A DNA stretch of 64,000 bases from Epiperipatus broadwayi. Taxonomy: Eukaryota; Onychophora; Udeonychophora; Euonychophora; Peripatidae. The stretch is from NCBI GenBank assembly GCA_028023455.1, contig JAQFVV010006231.1, forward strand, positions 8,446,036 through 8,510,035. The letters are read 5' to 3'. Shown here piece by piece: positions 1 to 13,300 of the stretch. Every line of letters starts with the position of its first letter. The first letter of the stretch is position 1. The notes under the pieces were generated by a model. That model was not told the origin of the DNA. It did not search any database and saw only the letters and a program-made list of their open reading frames with translations. Position numbers and translations under genes: made by a program.

Positions 1-38
1 ATCATAAATATTATAAATCTTTTTAACCTACTTTAATA

Positions 39-300
39 CTTGCTGAATAATATTTCTGTAGTGTAATTTTTTCTACCTTGCTCTTATGCAAAGTAGGGAC
101 TGGAATCCATCTACTTTTAACATCTTATGGAAGGGTGTAATCATAAATATATGACCAAAGATGTGAAAAAGATGTATGATCTCCAAAATGAACATTTTAT
201 GCTGAAACAACACTTATCAGTTGGCCCAGATCACAATATCTTATACATGTCATCTTTGTCATTGTTCGCTATATATGAATAGCCAATTATTACAATTTAA
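39..300. repeat. Dispersed repeat, first (partial) copy
   Basis: This segment is a diverged direct copy of the sequence at about 354-626. Shared blocks include the opening GAATAATATTTCTGTAGT, the ATGACCAAAGA block, TTTTATGCTGA and the CAGTTGG(C/T)CCAGATCACAAT block, ending at CAATTTAATTGATAA. It lacks the closing inverted arm that the second copy has near 690-720, so it looks like a partial or left-hand copy. No coding potential was seen. The family is not recognised. Confidence 0.7.
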
Positions 301-337
301 TTGATAAAACCATTTCATAGAAGTATATTATTAACTT

Positions 338-750
338 TCATTAGTCATTTATATACTTAATGAATAATATTTCTGTAGTACAATTTTTATTGCACCATTT
401 TCATGCAAATAATAGGGACTAGTTTTATCTCCTTTTAACATCTTGTGGAAGAGAGTAATCATAAGTATATGACCAAAGACATGTAAAAAATATGTATAAT
501 CCCCAAGATGCTCATTTTATGCTGACCCAGCTCTCATCAGTTGGTCCAGATCACAATGTCTTATACATATCTTTATCATTGTTCAGTAAATACAGATAGC
601 CTATCACTACAGTTTAATTGATAAGTGTCAGACCTATTGCCTTCACAACTTTGAAACAAATGGTTTGTGTGAGAGTAATATAATAAAAATTATACTACAG
701 AAATATTATTCATTAAGTAGATAATCTCTTATCTAATAAATGACTAATAA
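338..750. mobile_element. Element with terminal inverted repeats, second repeat copy
   Basis: The left end (about 340-387) contains TACTTAATGAATAATATTTC followed by TGTAGTA. The right end (about 682-748) holds its reverse complement, TACTACAGAAATATTATTC followed by ATTAAGTAG. Both ends also share an outer ATTAGTCATTTAT block; the right arm has about 16 extra bases between the two blocks. Arms with a non-coding core of this size fit a MITE or solo foldback element. The inner body repeats the segment at 39-300. No transposase is present, and a clear target duplication could not be defined. Confidence 0.6.
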
Positions 751-2040
751 AAATTATTAATACCTAATACTATTTCAGATCCTTAAAAATTTTCAAAAAA
801 TGTTTTTTAATTTTAAATTTAATTATATCATATCCTACTTCCCTCTATTATGTATTATTTAAACTAACTATATCTATAATCACTGCAACTCTTTATTTAT
901 ATATTTTTATACTTTTTTTTATATATTTATATACTTTAACATATTAATCCATATGATTTATAATATTCTATTACTAACAATCTATTATTTAATAAAAAAT
1001 TTCCTTATAAAATCATATTTTATATTTTTTATATTTTAATATTACATTGTTTTTTATTTCATAGATACATATCATCTATGAATATATTTATATTTACATT
1101 CATATTTTTAAATGTCTACAAATCCATCCATTCATATATTTTATTTTATTATTATTCATATAAGTAATTTTATCTTTACATATTTCACTTTTTATATCTC
1201 TTTTAGTAATTAGAACAATGTCATTCTAATGCCAGAATATCTATTCAATTTTGGTTATCTTTTTTATTAATATTGCTTCCTTTTTACTTTACCGTTATCT
1301 GTTTTTATTGAATATTCTGTAAATTTGTGTCCTGTGTTCTTCATATGTACAGATATTGATGATTTATTATCTAATATATGTTGTTTAATCTTGTTTTTAT
1401 AGATTTTTTAGTTTCTCCCAACATAATTATTTTCAATCCCATTATCTAACATTGTTTACATTTTATTATGTAATCCTTTTTTTATTATCTTTATGTATTT
1501 ATTATGTAGCAAGTTTAATATGTTTTCTTTTTTATTAACTAATTTTATATTAATTTTTTGTATTTTTTATTAAGCTTATTTATAATTTTATTAAATTTAT
1601 TCATTATGATATTATTACTATATTTGTTTTTATTTCTGTATATATGTCTTCCTTTTTCTTCTTTCCTTCATTCTTTTCAATTTTATTTATCTTATACACT
1701 ATTGTTTTAATACTTCTCTTAATTATGTATACTGAAAATTACTCATTTTTAGTATTTCAATTATTAAATATTTTTTGTTTATTATATTCTTTTTTAATAA
1801 TACATAATAGCCCTATATATTCTTGAATATTAATAAAGTAAAGTATATAAATATATAAATAAAAGTATAAAAATATATTTAAAAAAAGAATTGCAGCAGT
1901 TACAGAGATAGTTAATTTAAATAATCTATAATAGAGGAAACTACAATTTAATAAACTTAAAATTAAAAAAAAAAAAACATTTTTTTTTCTTGTTGGAAAA
2001 TTTTAAGGAACTGAAATAGTATTAAGTAAGTTTAAAAATA
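747..2040. repeat. AT-rich inverted repeat with long spacer
   Basis: About 747-950 is matched in inverse orientation by about 1815-2040. The clearest anchor is AATACTATTTCAG followed by TCCTTAAAA on the left, with its complement (TTTTAAGGAACTGAAATAGT) on the right. A CTATTATGTATTATTTAAA-like block and a TATATACTTTA block also match. Arms are about 200 bp and diverged, with roughly 870 bp of T-rich spacer. The spacer contains only a low-complexity Phe/Leu/Ile frame (1644-1826) that I do not regard as a gene. Confidence 0.5.
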
Positions 2041-2581
2041 TTTATAATTATTTAAGATTTATAGTTGTAAATTATAAAGATAAACATAAAAGAAAATTAT
2101 TATTAATAAAAAATGAAATAAGATAATAGTTATTATATATGATTTAAAAATTAAAAAAATATATTTTTTAACAAATGAATTGATGTTGAATGAAGAAATA
2201 TATAAAAATAAAATAATAAGTATTTTATTAATTTAGAAATGATAAAATTACAATTTTATATTGATTTAATTCATAAAGAATAGTAATAATTAGGGGATAT
2301 TAAGAAATAATAAAAGAGATAATATATTTAAACTAATGGTTATTTGTGAATGCATATAAAGACAGAACATACATGTATAATCTATATTTATTTTATATTT
2401 CAATTTGGTGTTGTAAATTTTATTTTATATTATCTGCATTGTTTTAATTTAATGGTTTAAATTTATTTTACTTTTATTATATTTTGTATTACTTATTTTT
2501 ATTTTATTTTTTATTTTTTTAATTACTTTTGGTTTATTATATTATTTATATATTTATTTTATTTAACATTATATCATAGCT

Positions 2582-2608
2582 CTGAAGAAGACTGCATAAC
2601 AGTCAAAA
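2582..2608 (+). ncRNA. Degenerate hammerhead/PLE-type stem motif
   Basis: CTGAAGA (2582-2588), one A, then GACTG (2590-2594) paired with CAGTC (2600-2604) across a CATAA loop, then AAAA. The layout is the same as at 16605-16632: a CTGA-GA heptad, one A, a short stem and an AAA tail. Compared with the hammerhead core (CUGAUGA and GAAA), one base of the heptad and the G of GAAA are changed, so this copy is probably inactive. It may mark the 3' end of a decayed Penelope-like element. No protein remains were recognised upstream. Confidence 0.35.
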
Positions 2609-2649
2609 CACCAAGTAGTGTGTGCTTCTATATAATAATTTTTTTTTGT

Positions 2650-5600
2650 TATAAAGTGTTTGAAGTAAGGTACAAATTGTATTTATATAAAAATATCACA
2701 GAAAAACACAGGAAGTGATAGATTAGTGACATTTATATGATATTTTAATGAAAAATTGAAAATCACAAATTTCATATATGAAAATAAATTTTATACAGTA
2801 ATACAAAAAAAATGAAAAGAAAAATATTAATTATATTAAAAAAGAATATAATGAGAAATAAGCAGATGTTGAAATCAAGATTAAAAAATGTATTTCTAAA
2901 TAGATGAAATTTAAAATAAAATGTTAAGTTTAGAATATTCAGCATTGAAGTTTAATTTGGAATCATTGTGGAAACATTAAGTAAGAGGTGGCTAACTATG
3001 ATGAATGCACCAAATTTGATACATGGAATCTCTGATTATAAATATAAAAAGTAGGATTATATTTTATAAAATAATATATAACCCAAAAATAATTTTTATT
3101 AATACTTAAGAAAAAAATAGAAAAAAATTCATATTTAGCAAGACAAACTAAAAAAATAGAAAAAAGTTCCACGTTAATTCCAGTAAGTAGATGCTTTTTT
3201 ATACTTGTTTAATTTTAGGTGTTAATATCAAGTAAGATTATAATTGCTTTTATTTTTCATTTATAACAGAATATTCTTTGAAGCCTTCTAGTTTTGTTCT
3301 TTATTAAAATTACTTTCATCAATGAAATTAATAAATAATGAAATGAGGCCATGTCTGACTGATTCAAATTTGACAAATGCTTTGCTTTTGTCAAACATTA
3401 AAAGTCTAGCAAAAGGAAAAAGATTCAAAAATCTCATTAAAGTAAACAATATTTAATCTTAAAATCAAACTATAATAATTTTCTGTCTATATAATATTAA
3501 ACAAATGATGAAAATGTGTGTAAGAGATTCTGATCTGAACCATCTTATGAGTTCTAGTTCAGCACATAATGCACATCTTGAGGATCATTTACGTTTTTTC
3601 ATCTGTCTTTTATTGTATGTTTCAATAATGTGCGATGGAATAGAAGTTTGAAATTTTATCTAAAAATATATTAATGAAGTTAAATATAAGTATATCTAAA
3701 AATGTATACAAAAATTAATTATAACGTGCTATATATATCTTGCTCATTTGAAAAATGAAGTGAATGTTTTAAAAGGCATCCATAGTGAAAGAGGTTGGTC
3801 TGACTTCTGAATGGATGAGTGGTTGTGATAGGATTGAGTTAAAATGAAAAATATACTGATCAAATAAAAATTTGGAAATGTTTAATCTTAATTTTTTTTC
3901 TTTAGTACATTATTATATTATGAAAAAAAAGTTAAATATTATTTATCAGTATAATATTGTATTTTATATAAAAATTGAATAATAGAGCAAATATTGTATG
4001 GTGCATATGAAATCATAGGTGAAAAAATTGATAACTGGATTTAAAATATTGATCACTCTTGTACTAGGTGCAAATGTATGTTAATAATACACTATACAAA
4101 GGTAGATTATAAATAATTTCAATCAAAAATTTTAATAAAATAATTCTTCTGAGTTATCCTGAATTGTGATCAATACGGGAAGGTTCTCACTAACATCAAA
4201 TCAGAGAAATCTCTGGAAAGTCATTCAAATGTTTGTACTTGAATTCTTTAAAGAATTTAATTTAAATTGTAATTATTAAATCTTACAAACGAATTGTTTA
4301 ATAAATTTTGTTCAAATTAATTAATTGTAATACATGTAGCACAGAATAAAACATATTTTTCAAAGCTAGAGAAGATACATAGCTATTAAAAATGGAAAAC
4401 GTATTTATTTGCTGTGTATGATCACACCGAGTGATAAATATCATCCATATTGTTCATTCTCATTTTTGTCATGTATTGGCTTTTTGAATAATTTACGTGA
4501 AATAATTTTACTTTAAAGCAAAAAATTTGTAATACTTCAGTGAAATAATATATAAACTTCAGTTTGAATCTTGATATTCATTGTATCTCTTGACTATTTT
4601 ACGATAAATTTGTAAGAGAATGTAAATGAATTGCTCATTTTATTGCATTTCTTCAAAGAAGACTTTCAACATTAATTTTTGCTTAAGGTTCCCTAAAAAT
4701 CCTAACTTGTGAACATTCATTTGAAAAAATGTTTATTATATATGCCCAGGAGACTAGAGTAAAGTAAATTTTTTCTGTTCCTACTATCTCTAGCTAAATA
4801 AATTTTGAAAAATAATTTAAAAAGTTATTAATCATAATTGCAATTATTGGCTTTAAACAGTTTTTCACATTTAGCTATATATATATATGTATAATTATAA
4901 TTTGTTAAATGTTATTTAAAAACCAAAACTAATTTAATAAATTTTTTATTTATTTATTTTTAAGTCTTATTAATTAAACAAAACAAAAAAAAAAGATATA
5001 AAATTAAAACTCTTTGATCTTAATTAAGTTTAACTTTAGAACACAGATTTCTTTATATTTAAATAGATATAAATAATTATTAATGTATTATGGCAGATGA
5101 CGATGGTGCTTGATTACCTGTTTATTGCATTCTTTTAGTTAGACCTTTTAACCTGCCATAGGGCAGAAAATATTTATTTGATATACATATTAAAAAATAA
5201 TATAATGCTTTGTTGCTCATAAGATCATATGACAAGTACTGAAAATGGCAAGGCTGAGATTCAATACACGGCCATTTAACTCATGTCTACCGCTCTATTA
5301 TTGAATAAAATTATGCATAACATTAATTGGCATTATAGACAGTTTATCAAAACAGAAATTAAAAAGATAAAAGATAAACTATGGCTATATGCCACAGATT
5401 ATGATATTTCACCTGTCATTGCTAAAGGTTATATTATATTACAATTGTATTTTTAATTTTAGAGTCAGCTTATGAACAATCAAATTAACTTATTTACTGA
5501 TCAATATTGAATGATGAGCTGAATTGGTTAACTGAAAGAAAAAATCCTACTCTTGTACAGTGAAGATTCACACAGTTTGCTTCAAATTCCAGATTATGAA

Positions 5601-6555
5601 CGTAGCAGCGGTTGCACCAATCACTACATCATGAATTTTTAAAATAAATACATTAAAAATAATGCATTTTTAGTCATGATATCAATGCCAAATTTTATGC
5701 TTGATCTATTAATTTCAAGTATGCAAGTTATGAATATGCAAGTTATGTGTATGTATATATATATATATACGTATGTATAAGATAGAAAAGATATATATTT
5801 GCATTTACAAGAACTGTTTATACACAGACTTTCTAAACCCAATCATCTAGAGGACATAATGCTATAGTAACGATTTTCCAATCAATTAACATAAGATTTC
5901 TTCTCTTTTCTTAACAGGAAGTGACAAAATGAAAAATTTAATTTCATAAACCAAAAATAACTTTAATGAAAGTAGCATTTTGAGATTATTAATTTTATTA
6001 TTTATAAAAGTCAATCTGATAACAATCTGAAATATTTTTAATTAATTTGATTTGAATAGTTTGCATCTCATAGAATTTATTCTTTGTAATCAATCATGCT
6101 ATGATATTTTTGTTGATAGTTATTAGAAAACATTGGCAAATTTATATTAATCTAACTACAAGATGCATCTATTTATTCATACATCCCTTTATCATATATT
6201 ATTATTAGGTAACAAGTTAATGCTAGCTCCTAGTATTCATGTGAATCACATTTCGCCAGATTTCCTATCATCTATTTGATATTCCATATTCTTAATCACA
6301 TTATTGGAATTATCTTCATTTTATTGTTCTTTTTTATGTCATCAATTTTTCCAAGTATTACACATTTTTCTCATAAGTTAAATCATTTTATATGATCAAA
6401 ATAAAACCCACTTCAACCTCATTTTTATGCTTTGTGAAATCTCAGATTTAATTTGATCTTAATATAATTTATTTGTTTTCATATAGACTACAGTATTCTC
6501 AAAAGCTTTCATCAAAATTAGTTTCATATCCACTTTCTTTATTGTTCAACTTTCA
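2650..6555. other. AT-rich non-coding DNA
   Basis: I see no gene, recognisable transposon protein or RNA gene here. All frames are broken by frequent stops. The only simple structures are short homopolymers and (TA)n tracts, for example around 4875-4890 and 5755-5770. The open frame at 5639-5842 on the minus strand is low-complexity and is carried by the TA/TATG repeat. Confidence 0.6.
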
Positions 6556-6557
6556 TA

Positions 6558-6960
6558 TGTATTTATCTATACCTCTGACTGTCAATCTACCTATATTTGA
6601 CATTTTGTCTGTTTACCTTTTGTCTGTCTGTTTATACAACTATCTATCTAGAATCTATTTGTCTCTCTGTCTCTTTCTCTCTCTATATATATATATATAT
6701 CTGAATCTGTCTATCTATTCGTTTTTATATCTATCTGTAATACTATTATCTATCAGCAATATCTATTTTATAATATCTATTTATTTATCTGTCTATCTAT
6801 TTAACTTCCTATATGTTTTATTATATATCTATTTATTTATATATGTTCTATTTATCTATCTACCTACTTATAAATATATCTACCTAGCTATTTATCTTTA
6901 TTTCTGTTTATCTATAATACTTACTTGTGTGTGTATATATATATATATATATATGTGTGT
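6558..6960. repeat. Degenerate (TCTA)n/(TCTG)n microsatellite with (TA)n and (TG)n
   Basis: Long runs of TCTATCTA, TCTGTCTG and TTTATCTA units, interrupted by (CT)n(TA)n near 6670-6700 and closed by TGTG(TA)nTGTG near 6927-6961. The repeat keeps a 163-residue Leu/Ile/Tyr/Ser-rich frame open (6473-6964). This is an artefact of the tetranucleotide repeat rather than a protein gene. Confidence 0.85.
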
Positions 6961-6964
6961 GTAG

Positions 6965-7840
6965 AAATTGACTGTTAGGCTGGTGAAAAAATATATTACG
7001 AATCAAATTAATTAATATTATTTCTTTATTGGAACTTCATAAATCATAAGCTGTTTACCAGTAAAAAATATATAATATATATGATAAATTTATTTTATTA
7101 CACTTTGCATTTTTTTAACAATTTGTGCATCAGATGACATGGCATTTTAAAATACCTAATTTTTTTCATTAGCAATAATAAAATGACTTTTTATTTAAAT
7201 ACTTATTAGTTGTTTATAATGTAACTTTAAAAGGTTTACTATGATATATATCATATCTGATTGCAAATGTATTTAAACTAAGCTGTTCAAGATTAATAAT
7301 ATTTTAATGCAGCGATGACATTTTGCTGTTTTAAACCTATATTACTTTATGACTGGAAATTTCCTAAGAAATGTATATATACTGAGAGAGATCAGTTTAA
7401 ATCAGAAATCCTGTGGATTTATTTAATTGGTTACACACACATGTATGTAATGTTTGAAATTATGAATGTTTATTCCATATTTTCTTCTCACTGCAGCTGC
7501 TATTACTATATGATTATTTATACAATAAACAAACATGAATGGGGTATTTACCATCATGCATGAACCTGCATAGTGAGTTTATTGGATTTTTACCTCTGAG
7601 TTTATGATAAAAAAAATACCATGATATCAGATCAGTTTTTTAAAGGCAGAATGAATGTGCATGTGAATAAACTTTTTATAATGGATATTTCCAATCATGA
7701 CATTCAAAAGTAAATTAAGTAACATGCCAAAGCAGTTATTAGCCGTGAAAGTCAGAGAGCACTAAGAATTCCATAATTTCATAGACAACCTTTTATATAA
7801 GTACTTTACAACAGCAGATCACTTTCAAATGAACAAAAAT
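6965..7840. other. Non-coding DNA before the RTE copy
   Basis: No recognisable feature. The 82-codon frame at 7315-7563 has no family resemblance that I can see and is AT-rich like its surroundings. The last 100 bases may include the decayed 5' part of the RTE element that follows. Confidence 0.5.
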
Positions 7841-9510
7841 TGCACAAATTGAAAGGATTTTCTAATATTAAAAAGGGATATTTTTGGACTTTATGAAGTT
7901 AAAGGAAAAGGTGAAGAGACAATTGATTTAAAAAGTGGACATGTACTTTACTATAAAGATACCAATATTGGAAGCACAAATGTAGTGGGATTCATTAGAA
8001 ATAAAAAGTGTTGAGGAAGTTGAGGATATATCAGACAAAATGATAAGATTAGGTATCCAATTTAACGAAAAATACCAAATCCAGATATTTCAGGTCTATA
8101 TTTCAACAAGTTCTCATTGTGAGGAAAAAGTAGAGGATTTTTATAAGGATGTACAAAATGCTTTTAATCATATCAAAAAACATTTTAAAATTCTCATAGA
8201 AAACATTAATATTAGAAATGGTAATTGATTGAAAGATGAAACTGCTATGGAAAATTTTGTTATGATTAGAAATGAGAGAAAATCTAGGTTTTTAGAGTTT
8301 GCAGAAAAAGAAAAACTATATATTATGAATTCTTTCTTTGACAAAAATGCTAAACTGAAGTGAATATAGAAGCATTCAATTGAAGATACAGAAGAATTTG
8401 ATTTTCACTATAGAAAATATGTATTTAAAGATTGTAAAGTTTTAATTCAACACAGGTAATGTTCATTGATTAGTAAGAATTTTAAGATATTATGTTAATG
8501 CAAAACTAGAGAGACAAAAATTATTAAAAAAAACAGTATGCACAATTGACATTTCTGACTTTTAGATGCACTCCAATGAATTTAAATTTGCAAATTGTTT
8601 TAAAATATTAACAGATTTTGAAGATGGTTCAGATTTGAATGAAATCAGTAGGAAGATACTTGGTACACTGTTAAGAACTGCCATAAAAATAACTTTGCAA
8701 AAAAGCAATTTACCATCAAATTTTCCATTGGACCAGATAATGTATGAAAAAAAAAATGAATATGCAAATATATTAAAATAAAACATTAAGAAAAATTGAA
8801 TATCTAAAGTTTGTAAAATGATATGAAAAAGAATTTAATAATGATATAAGACAATATAATTGTAGATTGGTAAAGAAAACTATAGTCTAAAATAAAAGTT
8901 ACAAAAATGTAAAACATTTTAATATTAATAGGAAAGTTATTTCTGCAATAAAAAGAAAATGTGGTACTATCACTAAAAAGAGAGATGACATTGCAAAATA
9001 AGTACAAGAATTCTATAAAGAATTATATATAGTAATAAAGAACAGTAACAAAAAAAAATAATTACAAATATTATATCTTTTAAATTACAAAACATTTTAA
9101 AGAAAGAAATGAGACTTACAATTATATCTATGAAAAAGGAGAAAACTTCAGAAAATGATGTAATTATAGTTGCTATCTTTAAAAAAGCAGATGAAGAAAT
9201 TGAAAAATTGTTGTCAAAATTATATACCAAATGACTAAATGATAAAAATATAGGAGATGATTAGAAAAATGCAGTAATAATATTGATATTTATGAAAAAT
9301 AATAAAGAAGATATAGAAATTACAGATCTACTAGTCATCAATTCGCTACAAATTTTTTACTAAGATAATTAATTACAACTTATCTATAGTGTACTTGGAT
9401 TTTAATCAACCAAAAAGAACAAGTGGAATTTAAAAGTAACAAAGTATTTTCTAAAAATAAAAACAGTTTAATTAATGAGAATATAAAACAATTAAAGGAA
9501 TTCGAGTTTA
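7840..9510 (+). pseudogene. RTE-type LINE: endonuclease, linker and start of reverse transcriptase (broken)
   Basis: Conceptual pieces in several frames read like the APE-type endonuclease of RTE-clade non-LTR retrotransposons. About 7880-7990 gives DIFGLYEVKGKGEETIDLKS, equivalent to the DILGLSEVR region. The frame at 8040-8228 gives FQVYISTSSH, then EEKVEDFYKDVQ, then an ENINIRNGN that replaces the catalytic GDFNAKIG motif. About 8566-8781 is the linker (SDLNEISRKI). About 9110-9370 enters the RT thumb/finger region (KKADEEIEKLLSKLY, then DDWKNAVIILIF). Several stops and frameshifts separate the pieces, and the GDFNA motif itself is degraded, so it is dead. Normal elements encode one polyprotein of roughly 1000 residues. 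It is the most complete 5' half of the RTE copies here. Confidence 0.8.
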
Positions 9511-9559
9511 GATTTCCTTCATGAAATAAACTATAAGCTAAAAAATAACTCATTAATTA

Positions 9560-9990
9560 AAGATAGAATGATAATGGTTTATATTCTTGTATCCAGCATG
9601 GAGCAGTGAAAGGAAGAATCATCTGATGGATGGATGGGGATATAAGCCAATAAACTTCAGGGATTGAAACAGTGAATGAACTCAGTGCAAGTTGGATAAA
9701 AAAAGATACTTCATTCTTGGAGCTTCACCTGTGCACATGGACTTATAAGTGGGTGCAGAATGTCACCCACATTGCACAGGGACTTCGAGTAGTGAGAGCT
9801 GGCCTCTGAACATGTTAAGGTCATACTGATCTATAATATGATTTATGTATGCCTACAGAATTAGGTATATATATATATATATATATATAAATTTGTATAT
9901 ATATATATATATAAATTTGTAACATAATTAGATATAGCTAAGAATATTTATAATTAAAATGCATTTAATCTCAACCTGCATCATTACTGG
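9560..9990. repeat. Unassigned GC-richer insertion with (TA)n tail inside the RTE copy
   Basis: RTE similarity stops near 9510 and resumes near 10000 at the element's C-terminal end, so most of the RT domain is missing. The gap holds about 280 bases that are less AT-rich, including an inverted pair GTGGGTG/CACCCAC near 9755-9780 and CTGTGCAC/GCACAGG near 9727-9780. Two (TA)n blocks follow at about 9868-9922, each ending in TATAAATTTGTA. This could be a SINE-like insertion or a deletion scar. I do not recognise the family. Confidence 0.45.
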
Positions 9991-9999
9991 GGTATTATT

Positions 10000-10385
10000 A
10001 TTGTTAAATAAGTCTGGAATGGTTAAGTTCACAGACAAGGTGTCCAACAGTATAGAAGGCCAGACATAGGAGAATCACAAACAAAATACATGGATAATAA
10101 ACAAACAGTTGTTACTAACATCATTGAAAGAATTAAAAAACTGAAGTGAAATTGGGCTGGACATATTGCTGGAAGAAATAATAATAAATACACAGTTGAA
10201 ATCTTAAACTGAATTCCAAGAGATTGTAAAAGATATAGAAAGAGATGATGTAATAGGTGGATAGATAAAATAAAAAAGTTTGCTGGTTTGTTGTGGTGTA
10301 GAGAGGCTAGAAATCAGAGAAACTGGATTAAACTTAGAGAGGATCCTGCAATAGATCAATAATGGTTGAAAATAATGATGAATGA
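10000..10385 (+). pseudogene. RTE-type LINE, C-terminal end
   Basis: Translation around 10095-10200 gives ATNIIERIKK-like residues, then LKWNWAGHIAGRNNNKYTVE. The next stretch is IPRDCKRYRKRRCNRWIDKI, KKFAGLLWCR, EARNQRNWIKL. This matches the conserved C-terminal region of RTE elements (KWRWAGHIARR, PR-GKR--GRP--RW-DDI, W-R-A-DR--W). One stop interrupts it (ILN-stop-IPR). It is probably the far end of the element that begins at 7840, with the middle lost or replaced. The 3' flank becomes AT-rich and has (TA)n near 10418-10460. Confidence 0.75.
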
Positions 10386-10389
10386 TATA

Positions 10390-13300
10390 AACTTATATAA
10401 GGTTTTAAAATATGTGCATATATATATAAATTGAGTATATATATCGAGTATATATATATTGTACCTACTGAAATTTGAGATGAGTTTCAGTATATAATAA
10501 GATGTCAGTCATAATTATCTTTCTTGTTTGATTTTGGATGGTCAATATGTTATCTTACGAAACATTGAACTGTATTGCTATGACAACAATAATATTGATA
10601 TAAAATTGTTTATTACTAATTGTATTGTAAATTGACTATTCATTTTTTAAAAAAAGTATATAAATAATAAAGCATATTGTTTGGATAAAATTATTCTTTT
10701 GTTATATGTTTCACTTTTGTTACTGCATTCATGATAGTAAATTATTAACAATACAAGTAAATGTTTAATATTTCAAATATATTTGTCCTTTTTATTTATA
10801 TGATATTATGTGAAGGAAATATGTATAAAAATTTACAGTGTAATATATTGAAATGTGATGTAGATTGTTTAGTTTTTGTTAGAATGAAAAATATTATTGG
10901 CATTGTGAAATGTAAATTTTTGTTGTATGTAATAATTCTAAAATATTTATTTGTATTTATTGTATAATACAATTTTTATTAGACACTGCCGGAAATTGTT
11001 TAAAGAATGAATGTAGAGGGTTGCTATAGTTAAACTGATGTCAATGAAAAAATGTTATAAATAGAACTGAATAGTTTGAATTCTTTCTCTTTCTTGTTTT
11101 GGCTTTGAACAGAAGCACATATAAACTCTCTGTGTGATTTTTTTTATTTATTTTAAAAGTATATATTTAATTGAAATGGAGGGGTAAGAAGCAACATTAT
11201 CTGCCCATGGATTGGGCAGCATATAATGAAAATTTTATGGGAAAACAACAATTTTTCATAAAAGAAAAATCATCTAAATTGCTTCATTATGTTATAAACA
11301 TCAGAATATGTTTATCCTTGGGAATTAATGTTACCTATATTTCAAAGATGGAATACAAACATCAGAAGGTATACAAAAGTCATATCTACATGGCTATGAA
11401 ATTCTTATTAAAACGATTGATCAATTTTATCTAAGATATACATCAGTTTAATTTCATGTCATATTGTTCTAGATAAAGCTAGTATCTATTTACTTATAAT
11501 ATTTTGAAATAAAACTTGTTCATGAAAGGATATCTCTTCAAATCATTGTGAAAATAAATTAGTACTTATGTGTGTAATGTCATATAAATGAAATAATCAT
11601 TATTTGAAAGAATAATTTGGACATTTACATAAAACATTGGAATTGATAAAATGTACTTTGGATTTAAAAGTTTTCACAAAAATATTATATCTTCTCTGAA
11701 ACAAGGACATACTATTGGTTTGTAGTTTTAAATAGTCATCATAATTGTGATGCCATTCTGGAAATATAGTATTTAAAAACTCTCATTTCAGTTGTTTGTT
11801 TATATTTGTCATTGTTATTGAAATATATATATATATTGGTTTTTTTAATTTAAAATGTATGATATTTATGGATAAATATATAATTTTAAGTTAAATAGTA
11901 ATCTATTTACATAACAAAATATACAAGAGTTACATTTTCCTAAATTTAAACATATCTTATGGCATAGTAATTATTATTTAATATTTACAAATATTCATTT
12001 TTTTATTGGTTGATTTTAAATTAACTTCATCTATATCACTTATATTAGAAGTTCAAAAGGGATTTTATCACAGTAAGTATTCACTTTATTTTGTTTTCTT
12101 AAATTTATACTAACAAATAACTAGGTTCATATATATAAAATAAGATATATATATATATATTAAACTCTGTTGTATCTTGAATGTTCTGCAACATATGTCT
12201 TATACAGACATATGTGTTTTATATTTGGTATTAAATAATTGGAGATTAATAGGAAATCACATATTTAAATACGAAATTAATGTCAGTTGATGATCTGTTG
12301 TACATGCAATTAGATCATAGGTGTAAATATCAATTGTTTATGATTTATTCATCATTTATTTTGCCTTGAAAATAAATACAAGTACAGTCTAGTATCTAAA
12401 GTTTTTTATTATTGTAATTTTAAAAGATTGTCTGATGTTATCTCTATTAACTTAATTGAGTAACTTAATGCTCTCTTTTATGTATTTAAAGCATTGCATT
12501 TTTATTTGTTTAAGAATATGTCAGTACCAAGGTTGCTATCTTCCCAAACACTGATTTTAAGAAGTTAAGTCTAACTTTCATAAATTTAACTGTTGGCAAA
12601 GTCTCATTAAAATAAATAAATTAATTAATTAATTAAATGAGTTTTTTCTGCTGTTTGTTCATATTCAAAGTTAGATAACTTTAATTTCAAACGTCTTAAT
12701 TAACAAATAATTGTATTTAAAAAAAACAACCTGAAAATCACTTTTCTCTGTATTTATTTAAATTATATATAAATTATTTCTAGTGCAAATGTTCTAGATT
12801 TCTGTCAATTGTAATAATTCCCTTTCTATTAATTGCCCTAATTGGAATCATGCTACTCTCAAAGGAATATAAAAGGGGCAGTTTTGAAAGTATAATGGTC
12901 ACTTCTTCATCATAACTATAAATTGTATCACACTAATATTATTTTGCTTGCTGAATTCTACAACCAAATTAATTAAGTATTGTTTTATCTTTTGAACTTT
13001 TTAAATTCTATTGTCTTATTATAATGTTTTGTATGAAATTAGAAACTTATTGCACTATTGTGGTGTGAACTATATTGATTTTATTTGATTAATCTATGTC
13101 CAAAGTGTCCATAGCTCATGAAATATAATTAAGGAATCAAATTTATTATATCTTGCTTATTTTATACCTGTATTTGGGTATATACTTTATTTTATATTAC
13201 CTTATTCTGAAAAATAATTACATTTGGATATACACATTAGTTTATAATGAATTTGTTGTATTTATAAGCCTACTTTGATATATATATATATGCAACCTAT

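Noticed and set aside
1644-1826. 60-codon hydrophobic frame
   Set aside because: Low-complexity Phe/Leu/Ile residues from T-rich DNA, with no motif and no start context.
6473-6964. 163-codon frame resembling a multi-pass membrane protein
   Set aside because: It is translation of a degenerate (TCTA)n/(TCTG)n microsatellite.
8562-9230. Three minus-strand frames of 67-85 codons
   Set aside because: They are antisense to the RTE remnant, whose plus-strand translation matches a known family.
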